This document shows, one piece after another, positions 9,322-18,375 of a stretch of DNA of 64,000 bases. The notes beneath the pieces were generated by a model. It was not told where the DNA came from and did not search any database. It saw nothing but the letters and a program-made list of their open reading frames with translations. The translations under genes and the position numbers were made by a program. How positions within the stretch are numbered: the stretch's first letter is position 1; each line of letters begins with the position of its first letter. The DNA lies in contig JADIZR010000007.1 in assembly GCA_016704655.1 (NCBI GenBank), positions 1 to 64,000 of the forward strand. The letters are read 5' to 3'. This stretch comes from Pseudomonadota bacterium (GTDB taxonomy: Bacteria; Pseudomonadota; Gammaproteobacteria; Steroidobacterales; Steroidobacteraceae).

Positions 9322-10230
9322 TCAGCCGAAGTGGTTCAACGCCGCGAGCGCGACCTCATCACCCCACTCCTGCACGAAGTGCCCGGCCTCGGCCAATTCG
9401 AGCGGCGGTGCGCAATTCCGGATGAGCCGACGCAGCGCGTGCATCGCCGGCGGTGGAATCACGGTGTCCTGCATGCCGATGGCCATGAACGCCTGACCCT
9501 GCCACTGGTCGCGCCACCAGCGTGCTGCTGCGCGCGACGTTTCCGCGCCGTCCGCGTCCGGGTGATCGCACACGAGATTCGGAAAGCGGCGGGCGCCCGC
9601 CTTGAACCGCTGGTCCGGGAATGGCGCGTCGTAGGCGGCCGCCTCGTCGTCCGTGAGGTGCCCGCAGACGCGCTGCATCAGCGCGCCGACGCGCAGATCC
9701 GGGTTCGCGTTGACCCACGCGCGCCAGGCGTCAAAGCCTGCACCCAGTGACTGCGTGCCAGTTGCCAGCGCCGTATTCATGACCAGCAGACGCGTGAAAC
9801 GCTGCGGGTCGTCCATCGGCAATGTCAGGCCGAGGATGCCACCCCAGTCCTGGCAGGCGAGCGTGATGTTGCCCAGGTCGAGCGCCCGCACGAACGCCTG
9901 CAGCGAATCGCGGTGCCGCGTAAATGTGTACCAGGCGTCGTCAACGGGTTTGTCCGAGCGCCCGAAGCCGAAAAAGTCGGGCGCAACCACACGCGCGCCG
10001 GAGCCGAGCAACACGGGAATCATCCGCCGGTACAGGTAACTCCACGTGGGTTGCCCGTGCAGGCACAGGAACACATGGCCGGCGTCGCGCGGGCCTTCGT
10101 CGAGGTAATGCATGCGCAGGCCTTCGAAGCCCGGCAGGTTTTCGGCGTAGTGTGGAGCGAACGAGCAACCCGGCAAGTCGTCGAATCGTTCGTCAGGCGT
10201 GCGCATGAATTCCGGTGTCGAAGCTGCCAT
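9322..10230 (-). CDS. dhmA: haloalkane dehalogenase (alpha/beta hydrolase)
   Basis: 302 residues. ATG 10230 was chosen over upstream in-frame starts because GAGGACACC precedes it. Hydrolytically cleaves carbon-halogen bonds in halogenated alkanes. The oxyanion motif HGQPTW is present. The nucleophile is D128 in CQDWGG, where W129 supplies a halide-binding tryptophan, and the catalytic histidine is H284 in AGHFVQEWG. The candidate acid lies in GMQDTVI. The Asp nucleophile and HGQPTW place it with class I haloalkane dehalogenases rather than serine esterases. The actual substrate is not predictable from sequence. The gene is monocistronic in appearance. Confidence 0.88.
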   Translation of the reverse strand: MAASTPEFMRTPDERFDDLPGCSFAPHYAENLPGFEGLRMHYLDEGPRDAGHVFLCLHGQPTWSYLYRRMIPVLLGSGARVVAPDFFGFGRSDKPVDDAWYTFTRHRDSLQAFVRALDLGNITLACQDWGGILGLTLPMDDPQRFTRLLVMNTALATGTQSLGAGFDAWRAWVNANPDLRVGALMQRVCGHLTDDEAAAYDAPFPDQRFKAGARRFPNLVCDHPDADGAETSRAAARWWRDQWQGQAFMAIGMQDTVIPPPAMHALRRLIRNCAPPLELAEAGHFVQEWGDEVALAALNHFG

Positions 10231-10284
10231 CGTGGTGTCCTCTCGATTCGGTTGGCGATCAGCCGCGCGGGCGCTCACCCGGAT

Positions 10285-10905
10285 TCAGCGCCTCTCGGTC
10301 AGGAGATTCAACCGCAGCGCCTCGTCGACGGTGAGGTCGCGAATCCGGTCGTGCGGAATGGTGTCCATGATGTTCGCGACTTCGGCGTGCACTCCCATCT
10401 CGGCCAGGTACTCGACCACCTGCGTCCTGACGACATGCCGGAAAGCGTCTTCGTCGCGGACAGGCACGCGATTCTCCGCCCGGTGCAACCCGACTGCGGA
10501 TCCCGCCTCCACCGAACGCCGAACACCACCGGCGAGGACGAAAGGACACGCGCTGTGACACGTCCCCGCCGTTGCCCGGGCCGCGTCCATCGTGCGGGTT
10601 CCAACGCGCGTGTCGAATGCGTGTTCGCGCAGCACACGCCCGAGCTGCATCGCGGTCACGAGACTGCCACCGGGCGAGTTCAGGTAAACGACGGCGCGGG
10701 TAATGCGCTCGGTGAGGATCAGTCTCACGACGCGCGACGTCGCTCCTGGATCGACCGGACCGTCGAGGTAAATCAGCCACTGCCCGTCGCCCTGCAGCCT
10801 GCCGGGATAGTCCGGCGCGACAGCCACGACCTGCAAGGCCGCGGGCATGTCGGGCGCTGTGGGAGCTGCGATCAGCCCGAGCAAAGTCAGTAACGGCATG
10901 CTCAT
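10285..10905 (-). CDS. periplasmic ClpP/SppA-like serine peptidase-fold protein
   Basis: 206 residues from ATG 10905 (MSMPLLTLLGLIA, a signal peptide). A ClpP/crotonase-fold core shows the VYLNSPGGSLVTAMQLG motif and a candidate nucleophile serine in TCHSACPFVLAGG, with a possible histidine in GLHRAE. Exported proteins with this pattern are commonly listed as hypothetical or Clp-protease-like; activity is unproven. It lies 20 bp downstream of the HupE-like gene on the same strand, so may be cotranscribed with the HupE/parvulin pair. Confidence 0.72.
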   Translation of the reverse strand: MSMPLLTLLGLIAAPTAPDMPAALQVVAVAPDYPGRLQGDGQWLIYLDGPVDPGATSRVVRLILTERITRAVVYLNSPGGSLVTAMQLGRVLREHAFDTRVGTRTMDAARATAGTCHSACPFVLAGGVRRSVEAGSAVGLHRAENRVPVRDEDAFRHVVRTQVVEYLAEMGVHAEVANIMDTIPHDRIRDLTVDEALRLNLLTERR

Positions 10906-10925
10906 CTCGGAGTTGGCGTGTCGCG

Positions 10926-11936
10926 CTAGAACCCCGCGACGCGCTCGAACACCCAGTAGCTTGCGAGTCCGCCGATCGCATACGGAGGCACGCGCCACAG
11001 CCATGCCGGGCTGCTCAGTCGCATCGAAGCCGCTGCTCGCGTGCCGGCCGCCAGCAGCAGGAGCACGATAGCGATAAAGATCAGCTGCCCGATCTCCACC
11101 CCGACGTTGAAGAACAGCAGCGCCAGCGGGATCGAGTTCTGCGGCAGGCCGGCCTCGGCCAGCGCGCTCGCGAATCCCAGCCCATGCAGCAACCCGAACG
11201 CGAACGACACGATCCAGGGATAGCGCTGGGTGAGCCCGGGCCGGCCCTGCCGACCATGCACGATCTCGGCCGCGACGAAGACGATACTGAGCGCGATGAG
11301 CGCCTCCACCGGTGGACCCGGGACGTGCAGCACGCCGAGCGAGGCCAGCGCGAGCGTGATGCTGTGTGCGACCGTGAAAGCCGTGATGGTGACGATCAGT
11401 CGGCGCGTGCCGTCGACGATCAGCAGCAGCGCGAGCACGAACAGCAGGTGATCGAAGCCGAGCAGGATGTGGCCGATACCGAGCACGGTGTAGGTCTTGA
11501 CCACTTCGAGGCGCCCAGGACTCGAGGTCACCGTGAAACGCGGATCGACCGGCAACACGCGACCCAGCTGCTCGGTACCGTCGGCGCGCTCCACTCGCAC
11601 CAGCACGTCTACGCGGCTGCCCGGCAGCTGCGGGAATTCAACCGCCCGGCCGGCCATGCCACCCTCCACCCGGATGCGCCAACGCAGTACCGCGGCATTG
11701 CCCGCATAGCTGCTGGTGCGCTCCGTCAGGTCCTGGGTGCCCGGCGGAAAGACTGGCTGCAACCGCAGCGTCGTAGTCGCATCGAGTGCCGGGACCCGCC
11801 AGAGCACGTCGTACGTCGTGGCATCGAGCTGCTTCAGCTGCAGGTAGGCCGGTCGAAAATCGTCGGCCATCGCCGGCGTCACGAACGCGACGAACAGCGC
11901 GAGCACGCTTACCAGCCGCAGCAAGCGCGCGCTCAA
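10926..11936 (-). CDS. HupE/UreJ-family membrane protein
   Basis: 336 residues. The best start is TTG at 11936, which overlaps the stop of the upstream parvulin gene as TTGA (four-base overlap), implying translational coupling. The protein then begins with a signal peptide (LFVAFVTPAMADD). A predicted beta-rich extracytoplasmic domain precedes a C-terminal set of six or seven membrane segments containing the HupE/UreJ signatures GFDHLLFVLALL, FTVAHSITLALA and GLLHGLGFA. HupE/UreJ relatives are nickel or cobalt permeases or accessory proteins. This two-domain form, paired with a PpiC-like protein, recurs in proteobacteria without a settled role, and no hydrogenase or urease genes are nearby. 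Confidence 0.8.
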   Translation of the reverse strand: MSARLLRLVSVLALFVAFVTPAMADDFRPAYLQLKQLDATTYDVLWRVPALDATTTLRLQPVFPPGTQDLTERTSSYAGNAAVLRWRIRVEGGMAGRAVEFPQLPGSRVDVLVRVERADGTEQLGRVLPVDPRFTVTSSPGRLEVVKTYTVLGIGHILLGFDHLLFVLALLLIVDGTRRLIVTITAFTVAHSITLALASLGVLHVPGPPVEALIALSIVFVAAEIVHGRQGRPGLTQRYPWIVSFAFGLLHGLGFASALAEAGLPQNSIPLALLFFNVGVEIGQLIFIAIVLLLLAAGTRAAASMRLSSPAWLWRVPPYAIGGLASYWVFERVAGF

Positions 11937-12772
11937 GGTGACGGCACCGGCGGCAGCGCTGCCTGGATCTCGACCTGGTACTGCTGGCGCAGCTTCGTGA
12001 GCGCGGTCGCGTGCGCTTGCTTGCGCCGTTCGCTTTCCCATTCGCGAGCCACGACGTCGCGCACGTCGGCGAGTGCGGGCGACCGCGCCGCCTGGATGTC
12101 GTTGACGCGGACAAGATGCACGCCGAACCCGGACACGACGGGTCCGGTCCACTCGCTCACGGGAGACTTTGCAAGCTGCCCGGCGAACTCCTCGCCGAAA
12201 TCGCGGGTGACGAGATCGAGCGGCATGGCGTCCTGGCGGGACGGCAGCAGGGTGGCCTGGCCCAGCGTCGCGGGATCTGCGCCACGCGCAAGGGACGCGC
12301 GTGCCTGTTCGAGCCGGTCCTGCGTGTCTGCGTCGGAACCGAAGTAGATCTGGTCGAAGCTCACGACCGCCGGCTGGCGGAACGCGGCAGGATTCGCATC
12401 GAGATAGGACTGCAGGTCGGCGTCGGTGGCAGGATTCTGCGCGATCGATTCCTCGAACAGCACGTCGAGCTTCTGGCGGACGCGGCGCTTGACCACGGCA
12501 TCGTCCCGGTCGAGGCCAAGCGCAACGCCTTCACGGTACAGGATCTCGTCGCGCACGTAGGAATCGACCAGCCCGTTGAGTTCGACCGGGCTCGGCGGCC
12601 GGTTCCAGGTGCCCTGGAACTGGGTGGCCAGCAGGTCGACTTCGGCCTGGGACACGACGATGCGGCGCTTGCCGTCGTCGTCCGGCGCCACACGCCCGTA
12701 GTAAGCGAACACAGCCAGGCCGAGCAGCAGGAAATGCAGCAGCGGCTCACGCAGAATTCGACGGACTTGCAA
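11933..12772 (-). CDS. membrane-anchored parvulin-like peptidyl-prolyl isomerase
   Basis: 279 residues. TTG 12772 is preferred because GGGGAG sits five bases upstream; the longer GTG 12790 alternative has no ribosome site. One N-terminal membrane segment (LLHFLLLGLAVFAYYG) is followed by a SurA/PpiC-like helical region (LNGLVDSYVRDEILYREG, then RQKLDVLFEE) and a parvulin-like domain ending near GFGVHLVRVND. It would act as a periplasmic foldase tethered to the inner membrane. It is translationally coupled to the HupE-like gene, whose product may be its client. Confidence 0.82.
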   Translation of the reverse strand: MQVRRILREPLLHFLLLGLAVFAYYGRVAPDDDGKRRIVVSQAEVDLLATQFQGTWNRPPSPVELNGLVDSYVRDEILYREGVALGLDRDDAVVKRRVRQKLDVLFEESIAQNPATDADLQSYLDANPAAFRQPAVVSFDQIYFGSDADTQDRLEQARASLARGADPATLGQATLLPSRQDAMPLDLVTRDFGEEFAGQLAKSPVSEWTGPVVSGFGVHLVRVNDIQAARSPALADVRDVVAREWESERRKQAHATALTKLRQQYQVEIQAALPPVPSP

Positions 12773-12985
12773 TATCGCTCCCCGAGGCACGGACGGTTCG
12801 GAATGCAGGTCCGGGGATCAGTCCCCGAACTGGGCGGCCGCAGAGTCTACCGAAGTGCGCTGGCCGCGCCACGGCCAGTTGCCGATGGTTGCCGGCTCGT
12901 GCGGTTTGTCGGGTGCCTGGGCCGAGGTCCATGGGAAGTTTCGGCGGTAAGATTGCGCCTGATGCGAATAGGCAGGAGATTCACG

Positions 12986-13693
12986 ATGACCCGAACCCGC
13001 TGGTTCACAACTGCCCTTACGGTTTGTCTGGTCACGTTCGGCGCTGTCGCCAGCGCGGAGGATGCACGGGACAACTGGGACGGCCTCGTCCAGATCAAAC
13101 CCAGGCGCATGGACCTCGTCTACGTCCTGCCGGGCGCGGACTTCCGGCCCTACACGAAAGTCATGCTGGACAGGACCGAAGTCGCCTTCCGCAAGGACTG
13201 GCAGAAAAACATGAACGACACCCGTTCAGTGTCGCGCAAGATCGACGACGACGAAGCGGCGAAGATCATGGCTGCTGCCTCCTCCAACTTCACCGACGTC
13301 TGGACGAAGGCGCTGGAAAAAGCCGGCTACCAGGTGGTCACAACGCCTGGTCCCGACGTGCTCCGCCTGTCGACCGCGATCGTCAACCTCTACATCAACG
13401 CGCCCGACACGATGGAAGCGGGCCGGGTGCAGACGTACGCCGCCGAGGCCGGCGAAGCGACGCTGAACCTCGAAGTGCGCGATTCGCGGACGAACGCCTT
13501 GCTCGGGCGCGTGGTCGATCGCCGGGAAACGCGCTCGCAGGTTGCCCTGCAGCCGGCGAGCCGCGTCACCAACCAGGCGGACTTCCGCTCGCTGTTCTCG
13601 CAGTGGGCCTCGATCGCCGGCAAGGGTCTCGACGAACTCAAGGCGCTCTCACCCGTGCCGGACACGCTGACCCCCGGGCAGAAGCTCAAGTGA
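12986..13693 (+). CDS. DUF3313 domain-containing exported protein
   Basis: 235 residues. ATG 12986 follows AGGAGA at 7-base spacing and starts a signal peptide (FTTALTVCLVTFGAVASA). The mature part matches the DUF3313 pattern of small beta/alpha envelope proteins: DLVYVLPGADFRPYTKVMLD, a charged helix, then LRLSTAIVNLYINAP and LEVRDSRTNALLGRVVDR. Function of the family is unknown. Single gene, divergent from the parvulin gene. Confidence 0.8.
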   Translation: MTRTRWFTTALTVCLVTFGAVASAEDARDNWDGLVQIKPRRMDLVYVLPGADFRPYTKVMLDRTEVAFRKDWQKNMNDTRSVSRKIDDDEAAKIMAAASSNFTDVWTKALEKAGYQVVTTPGPDVLRLSTAIVNLYINAPDTMEAGRVQTYAAEAGEATLNLEVRDSRTNALLGRVVDRRETRSQVALQPASRVTNQADFRSLFSQWASIAGKGLDELKALSPVPDTLTPGQKLK

Positions 13694-13730
13694 ACTCGCG
13701 ACCTTACGGCACTCCCGGGTCAATCACCGC

Positions 13731-14136
13731 GTGACGGCTTTCGAGTTCCTGCTGGCCCAGTACGCGATTGTCGCGGGCCTCGGCGTGTCGCTGCTCGTGA
13801 CCAGCGTGGGTCAGTTGATCTAGGCGCGCGACCGCGTGCGTCTCTACTGGGTGCACGGTTGCTGGATCGCGCTGACATTCGTCGGCCACGTCGTCAGCTG
13901 GTTCACGATCTGGCGCTTTCATGAGCACGCGCCGTGGCCTGTGCTGCAGGCATTGCTGCTGCTCTCAGTGCCGATACTGCTGTACCTGATCAGTCACCTG
14001 GCCGTACCGGATCTCGAGGACGATCGCAGCCACGACATGCGCGACTACTACTTCCGCCATGCGCGCAGCGCAGGCGGTGCTGCTGTGCGCCGCGATTGCA
14101 GTCGCTGCGACTTACCTGTCGCAACCCATCGGCTGA
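13731..14136 (+). pseudogene. small multi-pass membrane protein, broken by an in-frame TAG and a frameshift
   Basis: From GTG 13731 the frame reads TAFEFLLAQYAIVAGLGVSL then SVGQLI, stops at TAG 13821-13823, and continues in the same frame with ARDRVRLYWVHGCWIALTF and three further hydrophobic segments (including ALLLLSVPILLYLISHLAVP). After DYYFRHAR near 14065 the hydrophobic continuation AQAVLLCAAIAVAATYLSQ lies one base ahead and ends at TGA 14134-14136. Removing one base and reading through the TAG gives 134 residues with about four membrane segments. I do not recognise the family. Conserved coding character on both sides argues for recent loss or sequence error. Confidence 0.6.
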
Positions 14137-14148
14137 ACCGGCCGCCGC

Positions 14149-15126
14149 TCAGACGGGCTTCGCGCCCGAACCTCGCCCGCCCCGAAGCTCGTACTCCTGC
14201 GTGCCGCGGTGATAAATGTGATCCGTGTCGAGCGCGGCCGTCTTCGCGTACTGGAACGCAGGCGCGAGCGACTCATAGATCGGCTCGAACCCGCGCTGCT
14301 CCGTCAGGTGGAACAGCTCGCGGAACGACTCGATCACGAAGTAGGTCGCCTGCAGGTCCGAGATCGTGTAGTCGGTGCGCATGACGCGATCGACGTTGAG
14401 GTGGATCCGATTCGGTGACCGCCCTTCGATCGAGAACACCGTTTCCGTCGGGCCCGAGAGAATTCCAGCGCCGTAGATCCGCAGCTGCTCGTCCTCGAGG
14501 ATCAGGCCGAACTCCACCGTGTACCAGTAGAGCGCGCTCAGTGCCTTGAGACGGTTGTACTTGAGCGCCTTCCAGCCGGCGCGGCCATACGCCTGCATGT
14601 AGCTCGCGAAAATCGGGTCGGTCAGCAGCGGCACGTGCCCGAACACGTCGTGGAAGACATCGGGCTCCTGAATGTAATCGAACTGCGCGCGCGAGCGGAT
14701 GAAGTTGCCGGCCGGGAAGCGTCGGTTAGCGAGGTGGTAATAGAACACGTGGTCGGGGATCAGCATCGGCACCGGCACGACGGACCAGCCGGTGAGACTG
14801 CGCAGTTCCTCGCTCATCTCGCTGAAGTCCGGCACGCCGCCGCGGCCGAGATTGAGGCGTTCGAGTCCGCGCATGAATTCGCGGCAGGCGTGACCTGGCA
14901 TGAGCCCGATCTGACGCTGGTAGAGTTCGTCCCAGATCCGGTGCTCTTCCAGGCCGTACTTGCGCTGCGCGGGCTCGAGCCAGTCGTCGCCCAGTCCGGA
15001 AGGTTTCTTGAGCGGCGCGACGAAGACGGACGCCGGCATGTCGGGGATGCACGAATAGTCGAACGACGCGGGCACGGTGGGCTTCTCCATGGCCCCATGG
15101 TCGCGCATGGGATGCGATATTTCCAT
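14149..15126 (-). CDS. phhA: phenylalanine 4-monooxygenase
   Basis: 325 residues. Converts L-phenylalanine to tyrosine with tetrahydropterin, O2 and non-heme iron in the cytosol. The iron ligands appear as the two histidines of PDVFHDVFGHVPLL and the glutamate of YWYTVEFGL. The pterin/substrate region GWSVVPVPMLIPDHVFYYHL and the closing FELRGxG-like tail are also present. ATG 15126 has GGAG seven bases upstream. No pterin dehydratase (phhB) is adjacent. It lies 33 bp from the phospholipase-D gene on the same strand. Confidence 0.95.
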   Translation of the reverse strand: MEISHPMRDHGAMEKPTVPASFDYSCIPDMPASVFVAPLKKPSGLGDDWLEPAQRKYGLEEHRIWDELYQRQIGLMPGHACREFMRGLERLNLGRGGVPDFSEMSEELRSLTGWSVVPVPMLIPDHVFYYHLANRRFPAGNFIRSRAQFDYIQEPDVFHDVFGHVPLLTDPIFASYMQAYGRAGWKALKYNRLKALSALYWYTVEFGLILEDEQLRIYGAGILSGPTETVFSIEGRSPNRIHLNVDRVMRTDYTISDLQATYFVIESFRELFHLTEQRGFEPIYESLAPAFQYAKTAALDTDHIYHRGTQEYELRGGRGSGAKPV

Positions 15127-15159
15127 CGGACAGCTCCGTCGATACGCCGGAGCGCCGTT

Positions 15160-16704
15160 CTAGAGCTGGGAATCCAACCGCAGCACCTTCGCCAGCCAGG
15201 CCTGGAATTTCTGTCCGCCTGAGGCTTCGGGCGAATCGTCGTATGTGTGTTTACCGTCGCTCCAGCGCAGCTTGCCATGCTCGAGCGTGACGGCCCACGC
15301 GCGCTCACCCGACGATTCCTGGTCGAAAATCGCCTCGAGCTGAGTCGCAACCGTCGGTTCTTCGATGAACACGCCCTGCTCGCAGTTGAGCGACGTGGAG
15401 CGCGGATCGAGGTTGTAGCTGCCCACGAAGAGTCTCGAGGAATCTGCCGCCAGGGCTTTCGTGTGCAGGCTCGCGCCGGACGAGCCGAACATGCTCCGCT
15501 GTGCCTGCACGCCAGGCAGGGGCTTCAGCTCCCAGATCTGCACTCCGCCCTTGAGCAATGCCGGTCGCGATTTCGAGTACCCGCCGTACACCATCGCCAC
15601 GTCGTTGGCTGCGAGCGAATTGGTGAGCACTCGCACCTCCGTGCCTGCGCCGACCTGGCTCACGAAAAAGATGCTGCCCTGTTTTCCGGGTACGAAGTAC
15701 GGCGAGATGATGGAGATGCGCTGCTTCGCGTCCTCGAGCATGGGCCCGATCATGGCCAGGACCTGTGACTCCACCGGCCCGCCGCCAGCGTCGAACGCTT
15801 TGGCAGGATCGTCGGCAACGAAAAGATAGCTCGACGTCCAGTGCATCGGCCAGTCGCCCGCCACCAGGCGCTGAATCGCGTCGCTGTTGCGCAGTTCGAC
15901 CGCAAAGGGATGATCGTGCGCAACGGCCGCGCGTGACGCAGCAGACTTTCGCAGCGCATCGAGGGCTGCGGTCGTGACGTCGTCGGGCGCCAGCAGCGCC
16001 ATGGGATAGGAGGCCTGGGAATTCCAGTAACGATCGAACGACGCGGAGGCGTCGCGCACGACCGGTCCCACCATCGCGAAGTCGAGGTCGACGAAGTTGA
16101 CCCCCTTGCTCGCACCAAAGTATTCGTTGCCCAGGTTGCGGCCGCCGACGATGGCGATGCGGTTGTCGGCGATCCACGACTTGTTGTGCATGCGCCGGTT
16201 GATGCGACTGAAGCTGCCCAGGGCTTCGAAGGCGAACTGCAGGGCTCCGGTGCGCGACCCGAACGGGTTGAACATGCGCACTTCGATGTTCGGGTGCGCG
16301 GCGAGCGCCGCGAACTTGTAGTTCTTGCCGCGAGCGTCCATGTCATCGACCAGCAAGCGCACCTTTACGCCGCGATCGGCAGCCTCGATCGCGCGATAGG
16401 CGAGGAAAGCACCCGTTGCGTCGTCTTTCCAGATGTAGGTCTGCACGTCGAGGCTGCGGCCGGCCACCAGCGCCGTATGCGCGCGAATCGCAAACGCCTC
16501 GGGCCCCTCGCGAACGAGCCGAAAGCCGGACCGGCCAGGATGCGCGGCCTCGGCCTGACCAATGAGGTCGTCGAGGACGGTGCCCTGTGCGAGTGCCACG
16601 GCATTCTGGGCCGGCAGCTCGGATCGCGGCGCGAGCGACGAGCAGCCCGCCAGCAGCAGAACGAGCAGACCGGACAGCAGACGGGCGTGGAAGGGCGTGG
16701 GCAT
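15160..16704 (-). CDS. phospholipase D-family lipoprotein (cardiolipin synthase-like)
   Basis: 514 residues. ATG 16704 (MPTPFHARLL) is preferred over TTG 16710. The signal sequence ends in the lipobox LLLAGC, so this is an envelope lipoprotein. Two HKD motifs form the active site: MHNKSWIADNRIAIVGGRN and LHTKALAADSSRLFVGSYN. The layout is that of the PLD superfamily branch acting on phospholipids (transphosphatidylation or hydrolysis), with ISPYFVPG and NSLAANDV typical of the cardiolipin synthase C side. Whether it makes cardiolipin or is a phospholipase needs assay. Confidence 0.88.
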   Translation of the reverse strand: MPTPFHARLLSGLLVLLLAGCSSLAPRSELPAQNAVALAQGTVLDDLIGQAEAAHPGRSGFRLVREGPEAFAIRAHTALVAGRSLDVQTYIWKDDATGAFLAYRAIEAADRGVKVRLLVDDMDARGKNYKFAALAAHPNIEVRMFNPFGSRTGALQFAFEALGSFSRINRRMHNKSWIADNRIAIVGGRNLGNEYFGASKGVNFVDLDFAMVGPVVRDASASFDRYWNSQASYPMALLAPDDVTTAALDALRKSAASRAAVAHDHPFAVELRNSDAIQRLVAGDWPMHWTSSYLFVADDPAKAFDAGGGPVESQVLAMIGPMLEDAKQRISIISPYFVPGKQGSIFFVSQVGAGTEVRVLTNSLAANDVAMVYGGYSKSRPALLKGGVQIWELKPLPGVQAQRSMFGSSGASLHTKALAADSSRLFVGSYNLDPRSTSLNCEQGVFIEEPTVATQLEAIFDQESSGERAWAVTLEHGKLRWSDGKHTYDDSPEASGGQKFQAWLAKVLRLDSQL

Positions 16705-16915
16705 TCGCAAATTCTTGGCAGCGGCTGGACGTCAGCGAAGATACACGGCTTCGAGTACCGTGAGCGACAGGCCCGTTGCATCGAATGCAATTGACGTCCC
16801 GCTCACCTGATACGAGCCGGCACATCGTCCGCAACCGGCAGTGGTCACGCCGAGGCATGCCCAACGGGCAATGGCTCGCGCCGAGTACCTTCCTGCCATG
16901 GATCCTCCTCGTGAT

Positions 16916-17098
16916 CTATTTCGCTGGCGCGTAGACCGTCATCAATTCGAGTATCTGGAAGTCGCCGTCTGAATTGCCGAAGGCCATGATCGGCCGCTTG
17001 CCGATGAACTTGTGGATCCCGACCGGCTTGCCTTCGCGGACCGCGTACTACGTCCTGATGCTCGAACCGATGACGCGCGCGGGTGGCCAAAGGATATC
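16916..17098 (-). pseudogene. remnant of a HAD-superfamily hydrolase
   Basis: The frame ending at TAG 16916-16918 reads VGIHKFIGKRPIMAFGNSD then GDFQILELMTVYAP, the motif IV region (GNSDGD) of exported HAD phosphatases. Just upstream the frame holds VIGSSIRT, a TAG at 17048-17050, and YAVREGKPVG. In intact relatives a longer stretch separates VIGSS from the GKPVGI motif, so an internal deletion, an in-frame stop and loss of both ends are visible. No N-terminal motif I (DxDxT) was found up to 17336. Confidence 0.65.
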
Positions 17099-17249
17099 TG
17101 CACCTGCAACTCCTTGATTGTCTTGAGGCGCAGCTGGTGCCGGTGAGCGGCAGCTAGCCACAGCTTGCCGGGCGATTCAAATCAAACCTCCGCCTGACAT
17201 CGATGCGCCGTGCGTATCGACCCAGGAGCCGGCAAGTCCCGAATTGCAC

Positions 17250-17267
17250 GAACGAGTCCGCTCGTTC
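17250..17267. promoter_or_regulatory. hairpin in the terC leader
   Basis: Perfect stem GAACGAG / CTCGTTC with a four-base loop TCCG, 70 bases before the terC start. Some terC/alx genes carry a manganese riboswitch leader, but I could not identify the conserved riboswitch core here, so only the hairpin is claimed. Confidence 0.3.
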
Positions 17268-17336
17268 ATCGTTGCCTTACCCGGACTCACCGGCGGCTGA
17301 CCGCAGCACCGAAACTCACTGCAGGGACATACCTGG

Positions 17337-18347
17337 ATGATGACGACTGGCACACCGTTGCTGTGGACCCTGTTCGTGGCCTTCGTACTGGTCGCGCTGG
17401 TCGTGGACTTCTTCGCGATGGAGAAGCAGGGCGCCCACAAGGTCACGATGAAGGAAGCAGCCGTCTGGTCGCTGATCTGGGTCGCGGTCTCGTTCGTCTT
17501 CGTTGCCGGGCTCTGGTGGTACCTCGGCGGACCCGACGGCAATCCAGTCGCCGACGCCAAGGCGCTCGAGTTCGTGACCGGCTACCTGGTCGAAAAGGCG
17601 CTTGCGGTCGACAACATCTTCGTGTTCCTGCTCGTGTTCACGTACTTTGCCGTACCGGCCGCCTACCAGAAGCGCGTGCTGATGTTCGGCATCATGGGCG
17701 CGCTCGTGCTGCGTGCCATCATGATCCTGATCGGCGCCTGGCTGATCGCGCAGTTCCATTGGATTCTCTACCTCTTCGGCGCCTTCCTCGTCTTCACCGG
17801 CATTAAGATGTGGGTCGCCACGGGGCACGAGCCCGACCTCGAGGCGAATCCGGCGCTCAAATGGATTCGCCGGCACATGCAGATCTCGCCAACCTACGAC
17901 GGCGAGAAATTCTTCACCATACAGAACGGCGTAAAGCTGGCCACGCCGCTGTTCGTGGTCATCCTGCTGATCGCCATCGTGGACATCGTCTTCGCCGTCG
18001 ACTCGATCCCGGCCATTTTTGCCATCACGATGGACCCGTTCATCGTGCTGACGTCGAACGTCTTCGCGATCCTCGGCCTGCGCGCGATGTATTTCATGCT
18101 GGCGGAGATGCATGAGCGCTTCCACCTGCTCTCGTACGGCCTGGCGATCGTGCTCGTCTTCATCGGCACGAAGATGCTGCTGCTGGACATCTACAAGATC
18201 CCGGTGTCCTGGTCGCTCGGATTCACCGTCGTCGTGCTGGTGCTGACGATGTTCCTGTCGCTGAAAATCCCGCCGAAAAAGGTCGGAGCGCAAAGCGCCT
18301 ACCCCTTCGCGGCGAAGCGGGACGAGGAGCAGGAGCCGCGCGACTAG
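17337..18347 (+). CDS. TerC/Alx-family integral membrane protein
   Basis: 336 residues, with about nine membrane segments. TerC signatures are evident: EFVTGYLVEKALAVDNIFVF near residues 78-97 and IAIVDIVFAVDSIPAIFAIT near 211-230, each with acidic residues inside membrane segments. These proteins are implicated in metal export (manganese, tellurite stress) or in metalation of exported proteins. Two in-frame ATGs (17337, 17340) are possible; CAGGGAC lies upstream. It converges on the DUF3604 gene with a 28-bp gap. Confidence 0.92.
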   Translation: MMTTGTPLLWTLFVAFVLVALVVDFFAMEKQGAHKVTMKEAAVWSLIWVAVSFVFVAGLWWYLGGPDGNPVADAKALEFVTGYLVEKALAVDNIFVFLLVFTYFAVPAAYQKRVLMFGIMGALVLRAIMILIGAWLIAQFHWILYLFGAFLVFTGIKMWVATGHEPDLEANPALKWIRRHMQISPTYDGEKFFTIQNGVKLATPLFVVILLIAIVDIVFAVDSIPAIFAITMDPFIVLTSNVFAILGLRAMYFMLAEMHERFHLLSYGLAIVLVFIGTKMLLLDIYKIPVSWSLGFTVVVLVLTMFLSLKIPPKKVGAQSAYPFAAKRDEEQEPRD

Positions 18348-18375
18348 TCGCTACGCACGGGGCGCCAGGCCGCGG

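Larger units (their letters stand above)
16705..17336. other. gene-poor interval between the PLD lipoprotein and terC
   Basis: 632 bases with no intact gene. It contains the HAD remnant (16916-17098), the promoter side of the PLD gene, and a small perfect hairpin at 17250-17267 in the putative terC leader. Nothing else could be supported. Confidence 0.6.

Noticed and set aside
17180..17336. Manganese (yybP-ykoY) riboswitch ahead of terC
   Set aside because: Only a simple hairpin is visible; I could not find the conserved internal-loop sequences of that riboswitch.
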